The notes under the pieces: generated by a model
What the model saw: only the letters and a program-made list of their open reading frames with translations
What the model was told of the DNA's origin: nothing
The model's database searches: none
Part shown: positions 42,535 through 49,873 of the stretch, piece by piece
How the letters are laid out: every line of letters begins with the position of its first letter
Numbering within the stretch: position 1 is the stretch's first letter
Position numbers and translations under genes: made by a program
Assembly: GCF_021729135.1 (NCBI RefSeq)
Contig: NZ_JAJTWW010000004.1
Location: 310,001 to 374,000 of the forward strand
Direction: 5' to 3'
From: Brevibacterium daeguense
GTDB lineage: Bacteria; Actinomycetota; Actinomycetes; Actinomycetales; Brevibacteriaceae
Length of the DNA: 64,000 bases

Positions 42535-43887
42535 CTATCCGGCCACCGCGCGCCCCAGCCGGTGCCGGCCGAAGAACAGCACCCCTGCCACCGCGAGCAG
42601 GACAGCGCTCAGCAGGTACGTCCCTGCGGGACCCAGGTAGGTGAACCCGAAGCCGCCGAACAGACCGGCCAGTGCCAGCCCCGTGTCGAAGCTCATGTTC
42701 CACGCCACGCTGCCGCGGCCCGCGCTGCCTGCGTGCTGGAAGGCCATGATGAGGCTGGCCGACTGGACGGTCCCCACCCCGAGGCCCAGCACGACCATGC
42801 CCGCGACGAGACCCCATCCGGGAGATGCGGTCATCGCGACCAGGATGCCGACGATGAGGATCGCGATCCCCACGTGATACACGAGGGTCGGGCGAATGCT
42901 GTCGCTGATGGCACCGGATGCGAGCCTGCTGATCACCGAGGTGCCCTGCATGGCGGCGATGTAGAGCGCAGGGTTGATGGTCTCGGCGCCCGGTCCGAAG
43001 GCGACGATCATCCCGTAGGCGGTCATCGAGATCAGGAACGGCAGCAGCACCGTGAGCAGCGCGACGATGTCGGTCCCGCCGGGTGTCGCGGCGCCACCTT
43101 CGGCAGCGGCAGGCGCGCGCCCTGCGCCACCGGACGCCCCTGCGGAGTTGCCTGCGGACTCGGCGGAGGCCTCCGCCGGTTGCCCTGCCAACTCAGCAGG
43201 TGCCTCGGCGGGGTACCCTGCCGACCCGGGGGACGCCTCGGCGGCGTGCCCTGCAGACTCGGCAGGCGCCTCGGCGGGGTGATCCGGTTCAGCGCGGAGC
43301 GCGGTGCGTCGTCGGCGGACGGGAATCGCGAACACCGTCGGGACGGCGAGCAGCAGCAGCGCGCAGGCCACCAGGCGGAAGCTCCACAGCGGGATCACGC
43401 CCACGAGCCACAGTCCCGTCGGTGCCCCGATCGCGGCGGCGCCCGAGGTGACCGCTCCGAAGGCGCCGAGCGCGCGACCGACTCGGGCGGGGTCGGTCGT
43501 CGAGGGGACCGCGGCGGTCGCGAGCACCACCAGCAGCCCGAATCCCACGCCTCCGGACAGACCGCCGACGACCAGCGCGGTGAGCGCGTGCGGGATCAGC
43601 AGGCTCAGCATCTGGCCGGCCACCTGCAGCGCGATGGCGGTGATCGTCGCCGCCCGCAGCCCCCATCGCCTGTGCAGGGCGGGGGCAGCCGGCTGGGCGG
43701 CGATCACGGCGACCATCATGGTGGTGAGGATCGCCCCTCCGGCCACCGATGACAGTCCTCGCAGCTGGCTGACGGTGACCATCGTCGAGTAGGTGAGGAA
43801 GAAGCCCGAGAAGCCGAAGGCTGCCGTCCACATAAGACCCAGCAGTGCGGGAGTGAACGTGCGGTGAGCAGACCGAGCAGAGGGCAT
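42535..43887 (-). CDS. MFS transporter with a repeat-expanded central loop
   Basis: A 450-residue major-facilitator protein with 12 helices. The cytosolic loop between helices 2 and 3 reads PALHRRWGLRA, a degenerate motif A. The loop between helices 6 and 7 (residues 191-262) is enlarged by four 11-residue PAEAPAESAGH-like units. Helices 7-12 end in FFGRHRLGRAVAG. It is probably a drug or metabolite exporter of unknown substrate. The ATG at 43887 lacks a good ribosome-binding site but fits the first helix. Confidence 0.85.
   Translation of the reverse strand: MPSARSAHRTFTPALLGLMWTAAFGFSGFFLTYSTMVTVSQLRGLSSVAGGAILTTMMVAVIAAQPAAPALHRRWGLRAATITAIALQVAGQMLSLLIPHALTALVVGGLSGGVGFGLLVVLATAAVPSTTDPARVGRALGAFGAVTSGAAAIGAPTGLWLVGVIPLWSFRLVACALLLLAVPTVFAIPVRRRRTALRAEPDHPAEAPAESAGHAAEASPGSAGYPAEAPAELAGQPAEASAESAGNSAGASGGAGRAPAAAEGGAATPGGTDIVALLTVLLPFLISMTAYGMIVAFGPGAETINPALYIAAMQGTSVISRLASGAISDSIRPTLVYHVGIAILIVGILVAMTASPGWGLVAGMVVLGLGVGTVQSASLIMAFQHAGSAGRGSVAWNMSFDTGLALAGLFGGFGFTYLGPAGTYLLSAVLLAVAGVLFFGRHRLGRAVAG
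43147..43278 (-). repeat. Four 33-bp in-frame repeats in the MFS gene
   Basis: Residues 204-247 of the MFS protein are PAEAPAESAGH, AAEASPGSAGY, PAEAPAELAGQ and PAEASAESAGN, an 11-residue unit encoded by 33-bp tandem repeats. A degenerate fifth unit (SAGASGGAGRA) follows. They form the central cytosolic loop. Confidence 0.8.
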
Positions 43888-44112
43888 GCCACGACCATAG
43901 GACACGGGTCGGGATCGGCGCGGGTGAATGGAACTTGGGGCAGCACCGGCGCGGGTGCGTGGCATGCAAGGTCTGCCAAGATCAGGAGCACGGCACGACG
44001 GCAGCTTCGACGAGTCGCTGCCGACCACGGATAAAGATCTGCAGGCCGCTGACGAGTCTCTTCCGGCCGCTCACCGGGCCCGCGAGCCGACCACGAGCCG
44101 ACCACGAGCCGA

Positions 44113-44676
44113 CTACGAGGCGACTACCCGTTCGGCCCCCAGCACTCCTCTGAGCACCACTGGGTCGAACGGCGTGCTCGTGCGAAGCACGCTCATCGCA
44201 CCACTCGGTTCCAGCACGATGCACAGCACCTGGGCAGGATCGCCGATGCCGGCGCGGCGCAGACAGCTCACGATGTCTTCGTGGGACACGTGGGTCTTGC
44301 GCATGAGGTCCGCCTGCGGTCGCCCGTGAGCGAGGACGACTGTGGGCTGGGCGTTCACCGCCCGCCGCACGCCCACGTGCTTGCGCACGATGCCGAAGAG
44401 CGCCTCGCAGCACAGCAGGGTGACCAGTCCGATGATGCCGGCCGTCAGCGTGGGCGGGTGTCCGAGGACCACTCTGCCGGCGACAGCGCCCAGCATGACG
44501 CCGACCACCATGTCGAATCCGGTCAGTCCCGACAGCACTCGTGCGCCGAAAATCCGCACGAGCAGCAGAAACACCAAGTAGATGACGACGGAAGAGAACA
44601 CGACGATCGGAACCCGCCACAGCTCGATGCCCAGCGTCTGCAGCAGCTGATCCGAGGTGATGGTGAAGGCTTCCAT
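44113..44676 (-). CDS. DUF421 (YetF-like) membrane protein
   Basis: A 187-residue protein with three N-terminal membrane helices (residues about 15-100) and a cytosolic DUF421 domain starting at VRRAVNAQPTVVLAHG. YLVFLLLVRIFGAR and LTGFDMVVGVMLGAVAG are the conserved membrane signature. The family is implicated in spore or envelope functions in Bacillus, with no established activity. The ATG at 44676 matches the family start. It lies 61 bp after the patatin gene stop on the same strand. Confidence 0.85.
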   Translation of the reverse strand: MEAFTITSDQLLQTLGIELWRVPIVVFSSVVIYLVFLLLVRIFGARVLSGLTGFDMVVGVMLGAVAGRVVLGHPPTLTAGIIGLVTLLCCEALFGIVRKHVGVRRAVNAQPTVVLAHGRPQADLMRKTHVSHEDIVSCLRRAGIGDPAQVLCIVLEPSGAMSVLRTSTPFDPVVLRGVLGAERVVAS

Positions 44677-44737
44677 GGCCCACACCCTACTGAGCGCGAG
44701 ATGGGGCACCCCCCGCGAGATTGGGTATCCTAGACCC

Positions 44738-45724
44738 TCAGGACCCGTGCCGCTCCTTCCATTCCTCCCAGTCCCAGGACTCCAGGAAGCGCTGTCCGGC
44801 CCGCTCACCGGCGTCGAACAGGCGGAGTTTGTCTGCTCGCGAGAGGTTGAAGTCGGTGGCGCTGTGGCCACTCGTGTCGACGAAGATGGTGCGCGCCGCA
44901 ACCTTCGGGTCGTCGATGTGGATCTGATCGTGGGCATTGATCATTGTCGACAGCAGCGACACCGCGAACTCCACTGTTGTGCGGTTCGGGCGCCACGCGG
45001 TCTTCGCCGTCGCCCGGCCGGAGAGCTTGACCCCGAACGTCGGCCACCGAGCCGGCCGCAAATCGGTCCGGTCGAAGATCGAGACCGGGAAGCTCGACAG
45101 GATGCCGCCGTCCACGCACAGCACCGACCGTCGGCCGACCACCTTCGGATCCGCCGGCAGCTGCACGGGTCGGAAGAAGAAAGGAATCGCAGCCGAGGCG
45201 CACACCGCATCGGCGACCGGCTGCGCATCAGGGTCGACTCCCAGCAGCGGCTCGTAGTCCCAGGGCAGGCGCAGCATCCTGCCGCGCGACACGTCGGAGA
45301 CGATGACGACGAGCTTGTACCTCCGCTCCAGGGGCAGGCAGCTGCCTGGATCGTCCTGTCGGAGATCGGCCCAGGTGTGCACACCTCGGGCGGCGAGCAG
45401 CTCGGTCAGGAAACGGTGCAGCTCCCGTCCGCGGTACATGCCCTGGTGGAACAGCAGGCCCACGGCCTTTCCGAGCCACGGGGCGAGACGGAACACCGGA
45501 CCGAGATCCTCGAAGTCGCGGAAGTCCTTGGTGAGCATGATCGTCTTGAGCTCCTCCGTCGAGGTGCCCGCCGCCGCCAATGCACCGACGATGGCGCCCG
45601 CGGAGGCACCGGCGATGCGCTGGAAGGTGTAACCGTGGGGTTCTGCGGTCAGGGCGCTCAGTGCCCCGATCAGTGCAGGCAGCTTCGCCCCGCCGCCTTC
45701 GAGCACCAGATCCGCCTGGGCCAT
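44738..45724 (-). CDS. Patatin-like phospholipase
   Basis: A 328-residue lipid acyl hydrolase. DLVLEGGGAKLPALIGAL forms the oxyanion hole, GASAGAIVGAL carries the nucleophilic Ser in GxSxG and VDGGILSSFPV the catalytic Asp in the DGG motif, so the Ser-Asp dyad is complete. It probably acts on membrane phospholipids or lipid stores. GGAGG precedes the ATG at 45724. A TTG four codons upstream is an alternative start. Confidence 0.87.
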   Translation of the reverse strand: MAQADLVLEGGGAKLPALIGALSALTAEPHGYTFQRIAGASAGAIVGALAAAGTSTEELKTIMLTKDFRDFEDLGPVFRLAPWLGKAVGLLFHQGMYRGRELHRFLTELLAARGVHTWADLRQDDPGSCLPLERRYKLVVIVSDVSRGRMLRLPWDYEPLLGVDPDAQPVADAVCASAAIPFFFRPVQLPADPKVVGRRSVLCVDGGILSSFPVSIFDRTDLRPARWPTFGVKLSGRATAKTAWRPNRTTVEFAVSLLSTMINAHDQIHIDDPKVAARTIFVDTSGHSATDFNLSRADKLRLFDAGERAGQRFLESWDWEEWKERHGS

Positions 45725-45906
45725 GTTCGCCTCCAACCGCCCTCGCCGTCGCCATTGACCTGGCCCGCCCTGGTTCCTCAGTATGACACCCGCCCTGGTC
45801 AGATGGGTCGAACTGACGCCCCAGGTCGGAAGAACCCGCTGGGCGGGCCCTTCCGTCTGAGGAAACCTCCCACGCTCCGGCCTCGGCAGACGAAATATTG
45901 GACCTC

Positions 45907-45943
45907 TTGAAATAGTGTGTGTTACACAGTATCGTGTCGCTTA
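45907..45943 (+). promoter_or_regulatory. Leaderless promoter with a PadR-type palindrome in the spacer
   Basis: TTGAAA (45907-45912), a 17-bp spacer and TATCGT (45930-45935) are followed after seven bases by the ATG at 45943, so the transcript should start at or next to the start codon. The spacer and flanks form ATAGTGTGTGTTACACAGTA-T (45912-45932), a 21-bp palindrome with one mismatched pair around GTT. No Shine-Dalgarno is present, which agrees with a leaderless mRNA. Confidence 0.7.
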
Positions 45944-46290
45944 TGAGTGAGGACCATGAAGCTGCCCTTGCGACTCATCTGCAGGAGTTGCGGCGAGGCA
46001 CTGTCGTGCTGGCGAGCCTCGCGGCCTGTCGCAGTCCCCAGTACGGCTACTCGCTGCTGAACTCCCTTGCCGAGGCGGGTCTGCAGACGGAAGCCAACAC
46101 GCTGTATCCGCTGCTGCGCCGGCTGGAGAAGCAGGGTCTGCTCGAGTCCGAATGGGTCACGGAAGACCCCCGGCCGCGCAAGTACTACTCGCTCACCGAC
46201 AGCGGTGCCACCGTTGCCGAGGCGCTGCGCACCGAGTGGCTGTCACTCACCTCAAGTCTCTCCGCTCTCTGGAAGGAAACGGGATCATGA
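45943..46290 (+). CDS. PadR-family transcriptional regulator
   Basis: A 115-residue regulator: LRRGTVVLASLAACRSPQYGYSLLNSLAEAGLQTEANTLYPLLRRLEKQGLLES is the PadR winged helix (key segments YGYSLL and NTLYPLLRRLEKQGLL), followed by a short C-terminal dimerisation helix with ALRTEWLSL. The ATG at 45943 is the start used by its leaderless promoter; a GTG at 45919 would sit inside the operator. The stop overlaps the next start as ATGA, so it is co-translated with the HAAS membrane protein, a standard pairing. Confidence 0.88.
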   Translation: MSEDHEAALATHLQELRRGTVVLASLAACRSPQYGYSLLNSLAEAGLQTEANTLYPLLRRLEKQGLLESEWVTEDPRPRKYYSLTDSGATVAEALRTEWLSLTSSLSALWKETGS

Positions 46291-47321
46291 GCGCTCTCAC
46301 CGACAAGTATGTGGACGCCGTCGTCCAGCATCTTCCCGAACCCAGCCGCAACGAGATCGCCGAGGAGATCTCGGCCATCATCTCGGACATGGTCGAGGGC
46401 CGTCTCAACGACCAGCACCGCGCCGATCCTGAAGTGATCCGATCGGTCGAGCGCCAGACACTCGAGGAGCTCGGCGACCCGGCGGCGCTGGCGCGCCGCT
46501 ACGCCGACCACCCGCAGCACCTGATCGGCCCGAATCTGTACCCGGTCTACGTCCGGCTGCTGCAATGGTTCCTGCCGATCGTCGGCGTCATCGCCTTCGC
46601 GATCAACGCCCTCGTGTACTCGCTCACTGCGCCGGTGGTGGCGATCGGCGACTTGCTCGGAGCGAGCATCGGCAACACCGTCGTCGCGCTGCTGAGCTGG
46701 TTCGCCTCCATCACCATCCTCCTGGCCGCTGTGGAGAGGATTGTTCCGCAGGAGCACCTCGCCCGCTTCCCCGGCAGTCGGACCCGCGCCTGGAGCGTTG
46801 ATCAGCTGGATGAGAGCGTCTCACCGGGAGCGTCGGTGCGCAGCGAATCCGTGCTGTCAATCGTGTTCCTCGTCCTCTTCGCCTCGGTGCCGCTGCTGCC
46901 GACGACGCTGTTCTACGTCGGACACCTCAACGACGGCAGCACCTTCGTCAACCCCGACCTGTGGCCGGGATGGATCCTGGGATTCTGGGCGCTGATCGCC
47001 GTGCTGATCGCAGTCGAGGTGTGGAAGCTCATCGTCGGCAGGCTGACGCGGTCCTTGGTGGTGACCAGCGTCGTCGTCGATGTGCTGGCCGCGGTGCTCC
47101 TCACCGTGGCTGTCCTCACCCAGCAGGTGATCCATCCTGACCTTGCTGCGGCAAGCGGGCCGGGAGGAGCGGGAGGAGCGCTCGAATGGGTACTGGTCGC
47201 CGCAATCTGGTTCGTCACCGTCTGGGACCAGATTGCGACGATCCGCGCGTATCGCTCGCGGCTCACAAACGGCGGTGGAGCGAAGCGGGCGGCGAGGCGG
47301 GTTGCGAGGCGGCGACGCTGA
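46287..47321 (+). CDS. HAAS-domain (DUF1700-like) membrane protein
   Basis: A 344-residue protein. Residues 1-75 are the soluble HAAS helical domain (YVDAVVQHLPEPSRNEIAEE, LGDPAALARRYAD) that typically interacts with its PadR partner. About seven hydrophobic segments follow, with a soluble loop around residues 155-185. The C-terminus is Arg-rich. Its ATG overlaps the PadR stop (ATGA). It is a membrane component of a PadR-controlled envelope-stress or sensing module; exact function unknown. Confidence 0.82.
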   Translation: MSALTDKYVDAVVQHLPEPSRNEIAEEISAIISDMVEGRLNDQHRADPEVIRSVERQTLEELGDPAALARRYADHPQHLIGPNLYPVYVRLLQWFLPIVGVIAFAINALVYSLTAPVVAIGDLLGASIGNTVVALLSWFASITILLAAVERIVPQEHLARFPGSRTRAWSVDQLDESVSPGASVRSESVLSIVFLVLFASVPLLPTTLFYVGHLNDGSTFVNPDLWPGWILGFWALIAVLIAVEVWKLIVGRLTRSLVVTSVVVDVLAAVLLTVAVLTQQVIHPDLAAASGPGGAGGALEWVLVAAIWFVTVWDQIATIRAYRSRLTNGGGAKRAARRVARRRR

Positions 47322-47424
47322 GCTGCAATCCGCGGCACGGCGCGACGGACCCGGTGAACTGTAATCGGTTGCGAAGCACGGCGGACGGCGGCAGCGAGTG
47401 GTGCAGGCGCCATCGGCTGGCGGG

Positions 47425-47496
47425 CACCTCGAGCCGAGCGAGCACCTCGAGCCGAGCGAGCACCTCGAGCCGAGCGGGCGCCCCGAGCCGAGCGAC
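47425..47496. repeat. Four 18-bp tandem repeats at the IS110 truncation point
   Basis: CACCTCGAGCCGAGCGAG at 47425, 47443 and 47461 (last with one change), then a diverged copy at 47479-47496, give an exact 18-bp period. The array ends four bases before the point where the transposase loses family similarity. Read on the minus strand it encodes a SARGAR repeat as an accidental tail to the transposase frame. Confidence 0.85.
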
Positions 47497-47500
47497 GAGT

Positions 47501-48262
47501 GACGAACGCACCGATCGTCGCCCCGGTGAGCCGGTGCCAGTCGCCGATCTCGACGGCCAGGCCGAACCCGGTCAGGGTGTTGACACCGCGCAAGCAGCCC
47601 AACCGCCGGACCACGTCGGTGAACTCGGAATCTGCCGCCATCCCTGCGATCGACTCATCGAGGCGATCACGTCGGGTCTCGGCGAACAGCACCGTCTCGT
47701 AAGCGGAGTCGTAGGCCAACTGCAACGCAGGCGAGCTGAATCTCTGCCGGGCCAACCACGCGTGATGGGCAATCGTCCACGTCTTCCCGCCGGTGTAGAC
47801 GATCCCCTGCCGCAGCAGCAGCTTCGAGACCCTGTGCCGGGCCCGCATCAGATCCCCGCGGCAGTCCTCCCGGGCCCGCACCAGATCACGGGCAGTCTCC
47901 TGACCAACCGACGGCACCGCCACCGGCGTGTACTCGTCCAGCCGCAGCAACCGGGCCAGATGCACTGCGTCCTTGGCATCGGTCTTGACCCGATCACCAG
48001 CCGGGCGCTGCAGCTTCGACGGGGCAACCACTTCGCAGCGGACACCGGCAGCGGTCAGGAACCGGTAGAGCCCGAATCCGGTCGGCCCGGCCTCGTACGC
48101 CACCGCAAGCGGTCCTGGAAGATCGAGCAGCCAAGAACGTATGTGTTCGAAAGACGGGGTCACTCGCGTTTGGAACAGCTCACCCGTGACACCATCGATC
48201 GCTGCCGCAACGACAGATCGTGCGTGCACATCGAGTCCTACGATTGCACGCTCGGTAAACAC
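47501..48262 (-). pseudogene. IS110-family transposase, C-terminally truncated
   Basis: About 254 codons of an IS110-type DEDD transposase. The RuvC-like domain is complete, with Asp in IVGLDVHA, Glu in AYEAGPTGF, and the two Asp of KTDAKDAVHLARL, followed by the coiled region and LRGVNTLTGFGLAVEIGDWH. Similarity stops at GATIGAFV. The C-terminal Tnp domain with the catalytic serine is gone and replaced by the 18-bp repeats. It starts at a GTG (48262) with GGGAGG five bases upstream. It cannot be active. The frame runs on by chance into unrelated DNA. Confidence 0.85.
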
Positions 48263-48420
48263 CGGAGCCTCCCACAGCTGTCGGCAAGGCCGGGCAAGGG
48301 GCTTCTTGTCCCGGTAACCCACGAGAATCTGTGAGTGAGGCCCCGGCCCGCAACCCCATCAAAGGGGTCACTACATACCGTCTAGCCGATCCCAGAACAG
48401 GCCCCCAGAGCCACTCACCT
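48263..48420 (-). ncRNA. IS110 left-end region, possible bridge-RNA remnant
   Basis: The non-coding stretch before the transposase start is where IS110-group elements encode their bridge RNA. On the minus strand it has ACCCC-TTTGAT-GGGGT (48353-48368 region) and CCGGG...CCCGG stems (48291-48315 region). The outer boundary is not certain. With a truncated transposase this RNA would be an orphan. Assignment rests on position and hairpins only. Confidence 0.4.
48369..48386 (+). repeat. 18-bp direct repeat, left copy
   Basis: CACTACATACCGTCTAGC is present here in the IS110 left-end region and again, base for base and in the same orientation, at 53413-53430. The two copies bracket about 5 kb that includes the monooxygenase and the IS1380 element. 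Confidence 0.85.
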
Positions 48421-48437
48421 CGGTGGATCGAGGCTTA
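48421..48437 (+). mobile_element. Solo IS1380-type right terminal inverted repeat
   Basis: CGGTGGATCGAGGCTTA is identical, in the same orientation, to the right end of the IS1380 element at 52886-52902. No IS1380 interior flanks it on the left, where the IS110 left end lies, so it is a remnant of a second IS1380 copy or of a rearrangement. Confidence 0.7.
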
Positions 48438-48494
48438 GGCCTGCCGGTCCCGGCGCGAGCCTATGAGCCGTGACGAGGCTGCGCGCCGTGATTG

Positions 48495-48535
48495 ACTTGC
48501 CGGTACGGAAACTGATTCACTTGCCACTATGGAAA
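48495..48535 (+). repeat. 24-bp-period direct repeat over the start of the membrane-protein gene
   Basis: ACTTGCCGGTACGGAAA (48495-48511) recurs as ACTTGCCACTATGGAAA (48519-48535). The second copy contains the ATG at 48529. TTGACT at 48493-48498 could be the -35 of a leaderless promoter; the -10 (TTCACT, 48516-48521) is weak. The winged-helix protein of the same operon could bind here. Confidence 0.5.
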
Positions 48536-49005
48536 ATAGACCCACCACCGGACCGACTGTTCGACCCTCCAATACGCAGGCGCAACAGCTCCTCCGTGAG
48601 CTGGAGTTCGACCGGGCGGCCCTGGCCGGGCGGCTCGCAGCTCCCGGGTGGCTCTACCCGCTCTTCGCACTGATCGTCGCCGGCTACGTGGCCACACCAG
48701 CCCTGCGGTCAAGCGAGCCACGCAACGCGGTCGTAGGAATCCTCATCGTCGGCACCATCGTTCTGCTGTTCGCCTACCAGCGGTTGTCCGGCGTGCGCAT
48801 TGGACGCATAGGTGTCCGGGGCGGTGCGCTCCTCGGAGGCCTGCTCGTGGTGACCCTGGTGTTGCTGAGCACGTCCTACGGCCTGGTGGCGTCCCTAAGC
48901 GCGTGGTGGGTGCTGGCGCCAGCGGCAGTGTGTTTCGTGGTGGTACTGATCGGCGGTCGACGGTTCGACCGCCTGTACCGAGAGGACCTAGGTCGTGGTC
49001 GCTGA
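48529..49005 (+). CDS. Membrane protein partnered with a winged-helix regulator
   Basis: A 158-residue protein with a 40-residue cytosolic N-terminus and four hydrophobic segments (about residues 42-60, 66-85, 97-115 and 118-140). Its gene ends inside the regulator's start region, an 11-bp overlap, so the two proteins are made together. I recognise the arrangement (small four-helix protein plus ArsR/MarR-like regulator) but not a function. Confidence 0.7.
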   Translation: MENRPTTGPTVRPSNTQAQQLLRELEFDRAALAGRLAAPGWLYPLFALIVAGYVATPALRSSEPRNAVVGILIVGTIVLLFAYQRLSGVRIGRIGVRGGALLGGLLVVTLVLLSTSYGLVASLSAWWVLAPAAVCFVVVLIGGRRFDRLYREDLGRGR

Positions 49006-49360
49006 GGCCGCCTTCGACCAGACCATCCACGCCCCCCTCCGGCTACGCATCTGCGGGGTGCTTCGCCACCTCGACGAGATCGACTTCGCGGTACTGCGCG
49101 ACACCCTCGGTACCACCGACGCCACGTTGTCCAAGCACCTGAAAGTGCTCCTCGAGGCCGGGTATATAGCGATGACCAAGAGCCCGTCAGCGACCCGCCC
49201 CGATGCACGCCGACTCACCTGGATCAGACAGACACGGACCGGCAGGCAAGCCTTCGACGCTCACATGGAAGAACTCCGGCGCATCGCGGTCGGGCCCTCC
49301 GATACCACAGCCGACCCCCAGTCAAGCCGACCGCCGTCTCAGGATGGCCCGGTCAAGTGA
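48995..49360 (+). CDS. Winged-helix transcriptional regulator (MarR/ArsR-like, HTH_27 type)
   Basis: A 121-residue regulator: FDQTIHAPLRLRICGVLRHL, IDFAVLRDTLGTTDATLSKHLKVLLEAGYIAMTK and the wing RRLTWIRQTRTGRQAFDAHM match the small transcriptional regulators paired with membrane proteins in actinomycetes. The GTG start (48995) has AGAGGA eight bases upstream and overlaps the preceding gene. The last 20 residues are Pro/Ser-rich. It likely autoregulates through the repeats at 48495-48535. Confidence 0.78.
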   Translation: MVAEAAFDQTIHAPLRLRICGVLRHLDEIDFAVLRDTLGTTDATLSKHLKVLLEAGYIAMTKSPSATRPDARRLTWIRQTRTGRQAFDAHMEELRRIAVGPSDTTADPQSSRPPSQDGPVK

Positions 49361-49873
49361 AGACGAGCCCGCCGGCAGGGTAAGCGGGTCTTTGGCAAGC
49401 CCACCTGCCACTCCGCGGACCGCGCCAGCCTTGTCTGGCCATCCAGGGTGGTCCCCGCTCCGCGACACCGCGTGCGTCAATGACCCATCCTCTTACGGCG
49501 CAGTGTCGACGTCCCCTGGCCGATTAGTGAAAAGCACTTCTGACATCAGTGCCGTCGACTTCTGAAACCGACACCGGTAGTTGCGACACTGGCGAATGAG
49601 ACAGGCGATTGAGACAAAACGGCGCCTCGGCTGCATTGGCAAACCCCCGCAAACGCGCGGATCTATAGGTACCCGTTCACAGTGTCCCGGTGATGCCTCG
49701 GGCATCGCATCAACGGAACGTTATATGCGACGGTGGTTTGGTGGTCTTGACTCCCGTCCCGGGGAGCAGTGGGTTCGTTTGGTGAGATCCGCTGCACGCG
49801 CTGGTGTTCGTCCTGTGGTTCCGCGGTGGCGCTGTCTTGATTCTGGGTGGTGCATGACGAGCGCCGAGTAGTG
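49361..49873. other. 513-bp gene-free stretch inside the 5-kb block
   Basis: No open frame with coding character. Visible structure: TGAGACA repeated 13 bp apart (49597 and 49610), a GATGCC-TCG-GGCATC hairpin near 49692-49706, and lower GC than the surroundings. It looks like decayed or acquired DNA between the regulator pair and the 3' end of the monooxygenase gene. Confidence 0.5.

Noticed and set aside
47425..47496. CRISPR-like appearance of short repeats
   Set aside because: Units are contiguous with no unique spacers; the same holds for the other arrays in the window. No cas genes are present.
49590..49620. TGAGACA direct repeats as a resolvase site
   Set aside because: Two heptamers 13 bp apart are suggestive, but there is no recombinase gene or full res-like structure nearby.
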